Source of the DNA: Sipunculus nudus | Lineage: Eukaryota > Annelida > Sipuncula > Golfingiida > Sipunculidae | Direction: 5' to 3' | DNA: 64,000 nucleotides | Assembly (NCBI GenBank): GCA_026874595.1 | Contig: CM049309.1 | Span: forward strand, 1,152,076 to 1,216,075 | Shown: positions 11,001 to 26,000 of the stretch, piece after piece | Numbering within the stretch: position 1 is the first letter of the stretch | How the letters are laid out: each line of letters begins with the position of its first letter | Position numbers and translations under genes: made by a program | The notes under the pieces: generated by a model | What the model saw: the letters and a program-made list of their open reading frames with translations, nothing else | Database searches by the model: none | What the model was told of the DNA's origin: nothing

Positions 11001-14000
11001 CTCACCTGCCAATAGGGAAAGATTCTTTTCGATTTTGGGGTCAAAGGTCAAGGGCACAGGGCCAATCCATTTACAAATAAGTTTATGGATGATAATTCTG
11101 CTTTGGATAGACAGATTGGCTTCAAACTTTATATATTAATGACCCGCCACTTAAGTAAGAAGCATTTTGATTTTTCAGGGTCCAGAGGCCACAGGAAGGT
11201 CACAGGAGCCACACCTTTAAAATATTTTGTGTATGCACTGCAAATCAAACTTTTCATCCCAGACTTTCAATCTTTCACACATGGCTTACTTGCCAAAAGT
11301 GGAAGAAATCTGTAGATTTTGAGGTTACCTGGTCAGAGATCAAGGTCACTGTACCCACACCTTTTTAAAAGATTGTTACAATAATCTAAATACTGCAAGT
11401 TCAAGGATAAAAAGTGCCCAGATTTTTTGGTCACAAGGTCATTGGTTGAGGTCATAGGACCGTCATCCTGAAAAATTTCTTAAAAATATCCTTATAGACA
11501 AATTCAGCTCAGCGCTCAAACCGATGGGTCTCTAGTTTAAGAAGTGGGTCCTGTGACCTTGACCGTTGACCCTGTGACCTCAATATCTATAGGGTTCTTC
11601 ATCCATGGGTATGTGAGCAATATATGCAAGATGAAAGTTTTTGGGCAAACAGTATGGCTTAGGGCCTACAACCTTGTTTTAGAAGTTGGTCCTGTGGCCT
11701 TAACCTTTGACCCCAAAATTGATCATGATCAATATTTATGTGAATGATCATCGTCAATAGCACCACCAAAGCTGATTTTTTGCATATTTATCAGATGATA
11801 ATAGGTCTGGCCAGCAGCTGTTGAAGTATTTGGTAACAGACAGTTGACGGCGGAAAGCAGATGCTGCACAATCACATAAATTCACAGAGTGGACTAATAA
11901 ATTTTCTGAAATGTTAAATCTTTAAGTGAACACATTTTTAAAATCACATTTGACATCAATCTATAACACAACCCTAAGCAGTGAATTAAGTACCTACCTT
12001 TAAGAAAAGTCCAAGATAAGCCTGGGCAAGTTCAAAGTCCATATTTGACTTCAGGACATGGTCCAAAACTTTTAAGAATTGTTTCATTAGTTCAACACTG
12101 CCACCCCCTTCTGGTGATAAACCTCGGAACTCCAAGTCAATTCCACTCGGTCCACAATCTTTCAGAAAATTCATTATGGATGCATCTACAATAAACATTT
12201 TAATATACAATTTAAATTCTGTGAGAAAAAGAATGCTACAAAGGTACCATAACATAATGAAATTCTACAAAGGTACCTGGTCATAATGAAATGCTACAAA
12301 GGTACCTGAACATAATGAAATGCTACAAAGGTACCTGAACATAATGAAATGCTACAAAGGTATCTGTACATCATGAAAGGCTACAAAGGTACCTGAACAT
12401 AATGAAATGCTACAAAGGTATCTGTACATCATGAAATGCTACAAAGGTACCTGAACATAATGAAATGCTACAAAGGTACCTGAACATAATGAAATGCTAC
12501 AAAGATACCTGAACATAATGTAATGCTACAAAGGTACCTGGACATAATGAAATGCTACAAAGGTATCTGAACATAATGAAATGATACAAAGGTACCTGTA
12601 CATAATGAAATGCTACAAAGGTACCTGAACATAATGAAATGCTACAAAGATACCTGAACATAATGTAATGCTACAAAGGTACCTGGACATAATGAAATGC
12701 TACAAAGGTATCTGAACATAATGAAATGATACAAAGGTACCTGTACATCATGAAAGGCTACAAAGGTACCTGAACATAATGAAATGCTACAAAGGTATCT
12801 GTACATCATGAAATGCTACAAAGGTACCTGAACATAATGAAATGCTACAAAGGTACCTGAACATAATGAAATGCTACAAAGATACCTGAACATAATGTAA
12901 TGCTACAAAGGTACCTGGACATAATGAAATGCTACAAAGGTATCTGAACATAATGAAATGATACAAAGGTACCTGTACATCATGAAAGGCTACAAAGGTA
13001 CCTGAACATAATGAAATGCTACAAAGGTATCTGTACATCATGAAATGCTACAAAGGTACCTGAACATAATGAAATGCTACAAAGGTACCTGAACATAATG
13101 AAATGCTACAAAGATACCTGGACATAATGAAATGCTACAAAGGTACCTGAACATAATGAAATGATACAAAGGTACCTGAACATAATGAAATGATACAAAG
13201 GTACCTGGACATAATGTAATGCTAATGCTAAAAAGGTACCTGGACATAATGAAATGCTACAAAGGTATCTATCTGAACATAATGAAATGCTACAAAGGTA
13301 TCTGAACATAATGTAATGCTACAAAGGTACCTGAACATAATGAAATGCTACAAAGGTATCTGTACATCATGAAATGCTACAAAGGTACCTGAACATAATG
13401 AAATGCTACAAAGGTACCTGAACATAATGAAATGCTACAAAGGTACCTGAACATAATGAAATGCTACAAAGGTACCTGAACATAATGAAATGCTACAAAG
13501 GTACCTGAACATAATGAAATGCTACAAAGGTATTTATCTGAACATAATGAAATGCTACGAAGGTATCTGTACATCATGAAATGCTACGAAGGTACCTGAT
13601 CATAATGAAAGGCTACAAAGGTACCTGAACATAATGAAATGCTACAAAGGTACCTGAACATAATGAAATGCTACAAAGGTACCTGATCATAAGGAAATGC
13701 TACAAAGGTACCTGATCATAATGAAATGCTACAAAGGTACCTGAACATAATGAAATGCTACAAAGGTACCTGAACATAATGAAATGCTACAAAGGTACCT
13801 GAACATAATGAAATGCTACAAAGGTACCTGAACATAATGAAATGCTACAAAGGTACCTATCTGAACATAATGAAATGCTACAAAGGTACCTAAACATAAT
13901 GAAATGCTACAAAGGTACCTGAACATAATAAAATGCTACAAAAGTACCTGAACATAATAAAATGCTACAAAGGTACCTGAACATAATGAAATGCTACAAA

Positions 14001-17000
14001 GGTACCTGAACATAATGAAATGCTACAAAGGTACCTGAACATGATGAAATGCTACAAAGGTACCTGAACATAATGAAATGCTACAAAGGTACCTGAACAT
14101 AATGAAATGCTACAAAGGTACCTATCTGAACATAATGAAATGCTACAAAGGTACCTGAACATAATGAAATGCTACAAAGGTACCTGAACATAATGAAATG
14201 CTACAAAGGTATCTGTACATCATGAAAGGCTACAAAGGTACCTGAACATAATGAAATGCTACAAAGGTATCTGTACATCATGAAATGCTACAAAGGTACC
14301 TGAACATAATGAAATGCTACAAAGGTACCTGAACATAATGAAATGCTACAAAGATACCTGAACATAATGTAATGCTACAAAGGTACCTGGACATAATGGA
14401 ATGCTACAAAGGTATCTGAACATAATGAAATGATACAAAGGTACCTGTACATCATGAAATGCTACAAAGGTACCTGAACATAATGAAATGCTACAAAGAT
14501 ACCTGAACATAATGTAATGCTACAAAGGTACCTGGACATAATGAAATGCTACAAAGGTATCTGAACATAATGAAATGATACAAAGGTACCTGTACATCAT
14601 GAAAGGCTACAAAGGTACCTGAACATAATGAAATGCTACAAAGGTATCTGTACATCATGAAATGCTACAAAGGTACCTGAACATAATGAAATGCTACAAA
14701 GGTACCTGAACATAATGAAATGCTACAAAGATACCTGAACATTAGTAATGCTACAAAGGTACCTGGACATAATGAAATGCTACAAAGGTATCTGAACATA
14801 ATGAAATGATACAAAGGTACCTGTACATCATGAAAGGCTACAAAGGTACCTGAACATAATGAAATGCTACAAAGGTATCTGTACATCATGAAATGCTACA
14901 AAGGTACCTGAACATAATGAAATGCTACAAAGGTACCTGAACATAATGAAATGCTACAAAGATACCTGGACATAATGAAATGCTACAAAGGTACCTGAAC
15001 ATAATGAAATGATACAAAGGTACCTGAACATAATGAAATGATACAAAGGTACCTGGACATAATGTAATGCTAATGCTAAAAAGGTACCTGGACATAATGA
15101 AATGCTACAAAGGTATCTATCTGAACATAATGAAATGCTACAAAGGTATCTGAACATAATGTAATGCTACAAAGGTACCTGAACATAATGAAATGCTACA
15201 AAGGTATCTGTACATCATGAAATGCTACAAAGGTACCTGAACATAATGAAATGCTACAAAGGTACCTGAACATAATGAAATGCTACAAAGGTACCTGAAC
15301 ATAATGAAATGCTACAAAGGTACCTGAATATAATGAAATGCTACAAAGGTACCTGAACATAATGAAATGCTACAAAGGTATTTATCTGAACATAATGAAA
15401 TGCTACGAAGGTATCTGTACATCATGAAATGCTACGAAGGTACCTGATCATAATGAAAGGCTACAAAGGTACCTGAACATAATGAAATGCTACAAAGGTA
15501 CCTGAACATAATGAAATGCTACAAAGGTACCTGATCATAAGGAAATGCTACAAAGGTACCTGATCATAATGAAATGCTACAAAGGTACCTGAACATAATG
15601 AAATGCTACAAAGGTACCTGAACATAATGAAATGCTACAAAGGTACCTGAACATAATGAAATGCTACAAAGGTACCTGAACATAATGAAATGCTACAAAG
15701 GTACCTGAACATAATGAAATGCTACAAAGGTACCTGAACATAATGAAATGCTACAAAGGTATTTATCTGAACATAATGAAATGCTACAAAGGTACCTGAA
15801 CATAATGAAATGCTACAAAGGTACCTGGACATAATGAAATGCTACAAAGGTACCTGATCATAAGGAAATGCTACAAAGGTATTTATCTGAACATAATGAA
15901 ATGCTACGAAGGTACCTGATCATAATGAAAGGCTACAAAGGTACCTGAACATGATGAAATGCTACAAAGGTACCTGAACATAATGAAATGCTACAAAGGT
16001 ACCTGAACATAATGAAATGCTACAAAGGTACCTATCTGAACATAATGAAATGCTACAAAGGTACCTGAACATAATGAAATGCTACAAAGGTACCTGAACA
16101 TAATGAAATGCTACAAAAGTACCTGAACATAATAAAATGCTACAAAGGTACCTGAACATAATGAAATGCTACAAAGGTACCTGAACATAATGAAATGCTA
16201 CAAAGGTACCTGAACATAATGAAATGCTACAAAGGTACCTGAACATAATAAAATGCTACAAAGGTACCTGAACATAATGAAATGCTACAAAGGTATTTAT
16301 CTGAACATAATGAAATGCTACAAAGGTACCTGAACATAATGAAATGCTACAAAGGTACCTGGACATAATGAAATGCTACAAAGGTACCTGATCATAAGGA
16401 AATGCTACAAAGGTATTTATCTGAACATAATGAAATGCTACGAAGGTACCTGATCATAATGAAAGGCTACAAAGGTACCTGAACATGATGAAATGCTACA
16501 AAGGTACCTGAACATAATGAAATGCTACAAAGGTACCTGAACATAATGAAATGCTACAAAGGTACCTATCTGAACATAATGAAATGCTACAAAGGTACCT
16601 GAACATAATGAAATGCTACAAAGGTACCTGAACATAATGAAATGCTACAAAAGTACCTGAACATAATAAAATGCTACAAAGGTACCTGAACATAATGAAA
16701 TGCTACAAAGGTACCTGAACATAATGGAATGCTACAAAGGTACCTGGACATAATGAAATGCTACAAAGGTACCTGAACATAATGAAATTCTACAAAGGTA
16801 CCTGAACATAATGAAATCCTACAAAGGTACCTGAACATAATGAAATGCTACAAAGGTACCTGAACATAATGAAATGCTACAAAGGTACCTGAACATAATG
16901 GAATGCTACAAAGGTACCTGGACATAATGAAATGCTACAAAGGTACCTGAACATAATGAAATGCTACAAAGGTACCTGAACATAATGAAATGCTACAAAG

Positions 17001-20000
17001 GTATCTATCTGAACATAATGAAATGCTACAAAGGTATCTATCTGAACATAATGAAATGCTACAAAGGTACCTGAACATAATGAAATGCTACAAAGGTACC
17101 TGAACAAAATGAACTTGTTCCTGCACTTCTAGGATCTGTAGGACCAATGCCATTCATCAGAAATTTCATGATTAAATTTGAGTTGATAGTTATTCATCAT
17201 TACCATATGCTTAAAAGCCTTGAGATTTTTCTTTTTATTTTAAGACCTTGAGTGTGCTTGAATTCAGATGATTTTAAAAAAAAACGAGAAATATTTTCAA
17301 TATAACTCCAATGGCTGGCCAAGGCTGAATAAGAGAAGTGATTAAAACTATTTAATTATATATCCATGATTATCCCTCATATTATATACCATAATTGACC
17401 CTCATATAATAAATACTCATGATTATCCCTCCCAGATTAAAAACCCATGATTATCCCTCCTTATTTAAACCATGATTGAATCCTCCTTACTTAAACCATG
17501 ATTAAACCCTCCTTACTTAACCCATGACTAAACCCTCTTTTATTAAACCATGATTAAACCCTCTAATTACCAGTAAAACATTGTAAACCTGATGCATAGC
17601 TTTATAGAGTAAAATATTTTCTGACAAGTGCTTTTGAAATTTGTAACTGGATCATACTAAAATAAATTTGAAATTTTGATTTCAAGTTAAATTTTTTAAT
17701 ATTATTATTTGATGAATGTGGTGGTATTATACTTACAGTCTTGATTCTGACTACTCCGCTGTACAAGCTTTCCAAATGCAGACAGGTTCTGTAGCTGTCC
17801 CAGCAAGATCTTAGATGACCCCTGAACCAATGAAAAGTCAACAATGTGTGTCAACAAGCTAGATCACTAGAGCTGATATAATCTGGCTTTCTAATCACCT
17901 GTGGGTAAAGTAACAGCCGCCTCCAACACACACACATAGGCAAACTTAAAAATCAGAAAGGTTTCCTGCTTAGGGCAAGAGAGAGCATGATATGCCTTCA
18001 AACAATGTTGAACCATATATACATAGTCACTTGAGCTGCCCCCCCCCCCCCCCCAGAAAAATAATATGCAAAGTTCTGATTTACATTGGTCAATTTGAAC
18101 ACTGCAGGACCAGTGAAGCTAATAGTTGAGTCAGTTATCTAGTGAATAATTCTTGCCTTACAATTTTACAATGCCAGTTAAACATGAATACCATGTGAAA
18201 CACATCTACTGATCCAACATGAATACCATGTAAAACACATCTACTGATCCACAATGGAAAGAAAGAGGTGCATCCTCAAACCAACAAAAAAAAAATCATG
18301 CCTTTATTTATAACTTAATATGTATGTATGTGTGTGTGTGTGAATTATTGGATAAAGCACAGCAAAAGAAAGTATTCAAGAAAGAAAAAATGACCTTGAT
18401 CTGCAGTAGATCCTCACCAAGACTGCACAGCCCTTGAAGCAAGGACATTTAACATAAATGATACTTAACCACATCTTGTACAGGAAGAGCGACAGAAGTA
18501 AACAAGGGACTCAGTTGAAGTTTGCAAAATGTGCAAAATATTCTATTGTAATGTTTTTCATATATATAAGCATATGAGAAGCTAAGGGGGAAATGGCCCT
18601 CCTACTTGCATATAGTAAAGTTCTAAATATATGATTGCAAAACTAATACCCTGAAATATCTTCGTACTTGTTTGACCAATCAGGAAAATAATTTTGCAAA
18701 AATGTAGCCCTTGGATAGCTTTTCTTACAAACACAAAAAATGGTGGCGCCACCTGTGTCAGTCTGTTATCTGCCTTAGGTTAAAATCACTCGCATCTCTG
18801 TAGTTGTTTGACTAATTCACCTGAACTTTTGGCATGTGTATACATCCTGGATAGCTTTCTTGATTTTATGACGATGCTGCCACCTATATTCACGTTCATG
18901 TTGCAGACATCCATGCTAATATCTCTGGACTGGTTTGACATATCTTCCTGAAATTTTGCATGTTTAGATCTCGCATAGTTCTTTACCATACATGAAACTA
19001 GTCATTGTAACCCTGGTGGTACAATATAAAATCTAAAATGTAACAAAAGCCCAGAATTAGAATGAATTTAATACAGAACAGTACAACATTCATCTAGTTT
19101 ATGCACCATCTGGGGGGGGGGGGGGGGGGGGGTTGCAGGGCAGAGGGGAATCCTGCCAAGAGGGGAAGCCCTCCAAGCTGAGCAGAGTCAAGCTGCCTAG
19201 AGCAGGTTACATAACACAGGTGAAAGCTATACAAGGTGGGCTTGATGTAAACAACACTTGATATGGTGTATGAAAATTTGAATAAAAGCTACTATTTTCA
19301 ATCAATTCCTTTGAAATTTCAGATTTTAAAAGATTAAATCCTTATGTATATATGCCAAAAAAATCAATTTTTTATTTATGCTAATAAATTAAAAAAATTG
19401 CAAAATTCAGATCTAATTTTGGATATACAATTGAATCTTGATTAAATAAAGTTATATCCCTGAAAAAAGTCTCTAGCTTCAGCAATTCTCATGTTAAGTG
19501 AGTAAATATGGTTCCTGATTTTTTAAAAAGTGCATTATGTTTGGGCCCATAAGCTCAAGAAATTAAGCAATATACTGACCTTATTTTTGGTATGTACATT
19601 GGAAATGTATGGAAGAATATGCACATTAAATATGATTAAAAACACATCAGTGGTTTTGATATTAGGCTGTCCTTAAATGTAACAATGGATTTTAATGGAA
19701 AATGGAGAAAAAAAGAAAATCAGCGATTGGGCTGTGGCAGCCATATTGGAATTCTGACAGGTCTGTAATTCAATAGGTCTGGAGCCCTCTTAGGTACTAA
19801 TCATCCCTGTGAAAATGGGAAAGCTGCAGTAGGTTGTTGTTGAGTAATCAAGCACGAAAGAAAATCAGCTATCGGGCTGTGGCGGCCATATTGGAATTCA
19901 GACAGGTCTGTAATTCGATAGATCTGGAGCAGTCATAGGTACCAATCATCCCTGTGAATTTGGGAAAGCAGCAGTATGTTGTTGTTGAGTTATCGCGCGC

Positions 20001-23000
20001 GAAAGAAAGTGTCACTGACCGAAGGGCGGATGGACAGAAGGACGGACAGACCAGTGATCATTTTAGGGCACTGCTTGTCAAGCGGGGCCCTAATAAAAGG
20101 TTCTACTCTTGGGAATGAGTCACAAGTGTGATACTGAAGCTTCCTGTGTAAAGCAAGAGTTATAACAGTCAAAATATCATATTTCACATGTACTGGGAGC
20201 AATGGAGAGATTAGCTTAAGATATCCGCTTTACAGTACGTTTTTATGTAAAGGCTATTCAAATAATAACTATTCATTTTCCTTAATTATTTTGTGGATAC
20301 ACCTATATCACCTTCATTTGAACCATCATTATATATCATATATATATTACAGGTCTTGAGCCCTCATAGGTACTAATCATCCTGTGAATTTGGGAAAGCT
20401 GCAGTATGTTGTTGTTAAGTTATCACATGCAAAAGAAAATCAGTGATCGGGCTGTGGTGGCCATATTGGAATTCTGACATGTCTGTAATTCGATAGGTCT
20501 GGAGCAGTCATAGGTACCAATCATCCCTGTGAATTTGGGAAAGCTGCAGTATGTTGTTGTTGAGTTATCATGCTCGAAAGAAAATCAGTGATTGGGCTGT
20601 GGCAGCCATATTGGAATTCCTACATGTCTGTAATTCGGTAGGTCTGGAGCTGTCATAGGTACCAACCATCCATGTGAATTTGGGAAAGCTGTAGAATGTT
20701 GTAGGTGAGTTATCGCGCGCGAAAGAAAATAATATATCAGGGCTGTGGCAGCCATATTGGAATTTCGACATGTCTGTAATTGGATAGGTCTGGAGCCGGC
20801 ATAGGTACCAACCATCCATGTGAATTTGGGAAAGCTGTAGTATGTTGTAGGTGAGTTGTCACGTGCGAAAAAAATAATATATCAGGGATGTAGCAGCCAT
20901 ATTGGAATTTAAACATGTCTGTAATTGGATAGGTCTGGAGCCCTCATAGGTACCAATCATCCCTGTGAATTTGGGAAAGCTGCAGTATGTTGTTGTTGAG
21001 TTACTGTGTTGGAGCGAAAATCAGCGATCAGGCAGTGGCGGCCATATTGGAATTCCAACATGTCTGTAATTTAATCGGTCTGGAGCCCTAATAGGTACCA
21101 GTCATCCCTGTGAATTTTGGAAAGCTGCAGTATGTTGTTGTTGAGTTATCGCGCGCGAAAGAAAGTGTCACTGACGGAAAGACAGATGGACAGAAGGACT
21201 GACTGACACGGTGATCACTATAGGGAACTGCTTGTCAAGGGGGGCCATAATAAAAGGTTCTACTCTTGGGAATGAGTCACAAGTGAGATACTGAAGCTTC
21301 CTGTGTAAAGAAAGAGTTATAACAGTCAAAATATCATATTTCACATGTACTGGGAGCAATGGAGAGCTTAGCTTAAGATATCCTCTTTACAGTAAGTTTT
21401 TATGTAAAGGCTATTCAAATAATAACTATTCATTTTCCCTAATTATTTTGTGGATACACCTATATCATGTTCATTTGAACCATCATTATATATCACTCAA
21501 AGCTAACTTTGAAAATCTGAAATGCACATGGGAAAATGTCTCTGCATTCAAAAGATAAAGTCATGCTGACATGCTCCAATAGGATTTTGCTTGTGCCCTG
21601 ATTATAAAGTATCATATAAAGGGATAAAGTTTTTTTTGTTGATTTTTTCTCCATCTCTAGAAATTGTTTACATTATGAAATAAACTTGATAAAATATTCT
21701 TTTAATCTTGTTGATTATTATCTTAGGTGGCATCAAAAGACAGCTCCACTGTTTGATTTATATATTTCATGCATAATCTCAGAGTAAAAAAGTGGTATGT
21801 GAGGTTTTAGTTTAATCTAGTCTCACTAAAAACCTTGGTGTGGATTTGCTGGTTTAAAACTTATTGGATGTAGTAATTTTACTTCAGGTTATCTGGAAAT
21901 AAAAGAGATGTACTTTTCTTATTAATTGTGGAAAAGCCAATTTCTCATTAGAATGTTATACAATATAGTTATAAGGCTTTCCTAAAGAGAAAAATATTTT
22001 ATAGATTCTGCATAAGAAATGTCAGTAGAACCAAGTAAACTGTGGCCAAAACAAGCATAAAACCAGTTCATCCATGTCCACTCACCTCTTCTTTTCTGTT
22101 TGTTAACACAGTATCTAAAATAATGTAGTGCCTACTGTGACAATTCAATGCACATTCCAACATATTCCAGAGTTTTTTTTTTTCAATTCTGGTGGACTTA
22201 CATATTTAACAGCAGTATATTTTACCTACCTTCACTGCTGATTCATCATCTTCTATTGGTGCAAACTTCGGTTCAAGGCCTGGAATGGTGGGCAGGAAGA
22301 AAGGTGCTGCCTTTGGTACCTTTGGAGGTTCTCTAGGTTTGTTCCTCTCCTAAAATGCAAAAAACGATTATCAATAAACCGGCTTGTGGCAGCTAGAGGA
22401 AATATGTACAGCACAATTACTACCACTGTGAGGTCGCAATTTGGGGGAGGTCATATTTGTGAAACTCTTACCTTGATCAAATTACCTGTTTTGAATATGC
22501 CAGGGCACAATCTTTGAAGAATACATTTTCAATCCTTTTACACTGCAAAGCAGCCATAATTGTATCCGCAAAAACGAAGTTTTGCGGATACTATGTTTTT
22601 GACCGGGTTCCTCTGCCGCCGCCGCCGCGTTCGTTTCTGGAGAACTCCTCTGAGACTACTGGACAGATTTTTCCGAAACTTACACAATTTATTAGGTCAC
22701 ATGTGAACTGGTGCCTAACCAAGTGACCTTGACCTCTGACCTTTCCTCTCTACCCAGCGTCTGTTTGTGCGTCTGTTTCCACACATAAACCCACATATCT
22801 CAAAAACCGTTTGACCGATCAGGAAAAATTGTTTACACAAATGTAGCCCTGGGATAGCTTTATAACATACACAAAAAAAGGTGGCGCCACCTGCAACCAT
22901 GTTTGCACAGTGTCCATCTGTTCATCTGCCTTGGGTTAAAATCACTCATATCTCTGCAGTGGTTTGACTAATTCACCTAAAATTCGGCATGCTTATACAT

Positions 23001-26000
23001 CCTAGATAGCTTTCTTGATTTTATGACAGGTGGCGCCACCTACATTCACGTTGACGCTGCACACATCCAAGCTCATATCTCAGGAACCGTTTGTCTGATC
23101 AGGAAAATTTTTTTACACAAATGTAGGCCTGGGATAGCTTTATGACATACATAAAAATAGTGGCACCACCTGCAGCCATTTTTGCACAGCGTCCATCTGT
23201 TTGTCTGCCTTAGGTTAAAATCGCTCATATCTCTGCAGTGGTTTGACTAATTCACCCATAATTCGGCATGTGTATACATTCTAGATAGCTTTCGTGATTT
23301 TATGACAGGTGGCGCCACCTACCTTCATGTTCACGCTGCAGACATCCAAGCTCATATCTCAGGAACCGTTTGACCGATCAGGAAAAAATTTTTACACAAA
23401 TGTAGCCCTTGGATAGCTTTATAACATACACAAAAATGGTGGTGCCACCTGCAGCCATTTTCGCACAGCATCCATCTGTTTGTCTGATTCAGGTTAAAAT
23501 CACTCGTATCTCTGCAGTGGTTTGACCAAATTACCTGAAATTCGGCATGCATATACATCCCGCATAGCTTTCTTGATTTTATGACAGGTGGCGCCACCTA
23601 CATTCACGTTCATGCTGCAGACATTAATGCTTATATCTCCGGACTCGTTTGACCAATCAGGAAAAAATTTTACACAAATGTAGCCCTTGGATAGCTTTAT
23701 AACATACACAACAATGGTGGCGCCACCTGCAGCCATTTTTGCACAGCGTCCATCTGTTTGTTTGCTGAGGGATAAAATCACTCATATCTCTGCAGTGGTT
23801 TGACTTTTCCACATGAAATTTTGCATGTGTATATATCTTGGATAGGTTCTTGTTCAAATAACAGGTGGCGCCACCTACAATCATGTTTATGTGGCAGAGA
23901 TCCATTCTAATATGTAACACATGTAACTCTATTTCCCCTTGCCACTCAATCCATCCCTCACTTCACCCGGCTGTCCTTCTCTGATTTTGGCGGATACACG
24001 TAGTCGCTTGTCGACTACCCGTCTTCTAGTTATAAATGTATGTTTTTTTACGTGACATAATCAGGAGCAATATCATGCCTATTCTTTCACACTGTCACAA
24101 CCTAGCACACAGCCTCAATATCTTACATACATTTGTTCAACACCTTGGTATGGTTGTGAGTATGAGTAAACACAGTGCACATGTGTCTGTTTACCATAAC
24201 AAGGCCACGTGACCTGAGGTCCCATTTTGCACATGTGCAACAGATCCAAAATAAGGACAAGTCCAAACTAGTCCTTACATGGACCTTCGATCATGTCCTC
24301 TGATATATCTTTCCTGAATGGACATTATGGTCCATGGGCCATACGCAAATTAATTGTGGAAACTGTCACAAAGATCTGCTTGATTGGTCCAGGGTTCTCA
24401 GCTGAAATGACAGTGTGAGCCTGTGTGTCAGCTACAACAGTGATATTTCAGCCAGGGGGCACACATATTACATAGTTTTTACCAAGTCAGACATGGCCTC
24501 TTCTAATTGACAGGTGTTATGGTCCAGGTGATGAAAGCCATTCAAAGCACTGTGTTTATGCTTACGCCTGTGATCATGCCCGGTCCACTGTTTTTAACAT
24601 CAGAATACAGGAGATAGTTTCAGGGCATCATTATCCTAAAAACATGTTAGACTAATCATTGGCAATCAACCCATGCAATAAATCCAATTTTTTTAATAAA
24701 TCACTGTCCTCAATTACATAGGTTGAAAAGAAACACGGTGTTCCTCAAGTAAAATGGCATTAAGTTAATCATTAACTGCCATCCGAACTTGCCACAAGGC
24801 TCCTGAACATTTTCCAAAAGTTCATTTTTCCAAACATAACAGCTTGTCCCCCAATGCTTTCAGAAAAAGAGTGCTCCACTGTTTTACTGAAAAGATGAAT
24901 TATTATTTCATAAAGTAAAATTATTGCATATTTTGAACAAAGATTAGCAAGTTATTCACATTATAGAAAGAAGCACCAACCATGATGGTTGAACCTATTA
25001 ATCTTCAAAACAAGCATTAGCAATCAATTGTACTTTTTACTGTGAATATACAAGAAGTACAAATATCACCTCAGTGCCTGAGGACAATACTTCCCATCAA
25101 TTGTCAACAACATATGATGCCATAATCAGTATATACATGCTGACCCAGTATGACAACCTAGGACCTGTCAACTCTAAACTTGAATATTCATGATCTGCCC
25201 AGCAAGATTTGACCAAGTTTCTCTGACCTCATAATCAGGTGACTTTTCTTAGAATTACAAACCAGATATGCAGTAGGCATCTGGTGGTATCAGAAAAAAC
25301 AAGGTCACAACACTTGAGCACCCTGGCACCACCTGCGACTAGTAATGTACATTTTGATTTATATTATATACAATCCTGTTACAGAAATGGATAAATTATT
25401 ACAAATCTATATTCAAAGACTTTTCCCTGAATTATATTTACATGTTTACATGTATATAACATCACACCAGTAGTGAACAGGGCAATGAACTTCGTCCCAG
25501 TAAAAGACCAGATTCCATTTGAAAACTTAAAGCAGATAAACTTCAAGGCCCTGTACTAATTCTTAGTCCCAAACAAACTGCCCTCCAGTTGTCCTTGAAA
25601 AGAATATTAAATTCAATCTCCAACAAAAAAATATATTTTTATCTAAAATAACAGAGCTCCTGTTATACTTGAACTAAACACCCAATTAACAATGTAGGTC
25701 AGCTTCGAGTACATGTGTCAGTTTGAGGTCTTTTCTGTATCTCTTTATCAGAAGTCTAGTGATATTGTTCTGATAAATGTCCCAGACGGGAGGCATACAT
25801 GTGGTTTACCCACCATCCTCAGTCTTGTCTGACCTTGACTCGGGACAAACTACTGGCTCTTTATTAGCAACAAAAAAGTTGCCCATGACATTGTTCTTGA
25901 TTTGATTAGGGGTAATTGTATAACAATCTTCCACCTCAAAGTCAACACCAGTGGCTCTGACACTGAAACACATACATACAGATACACACGCACCAATATA

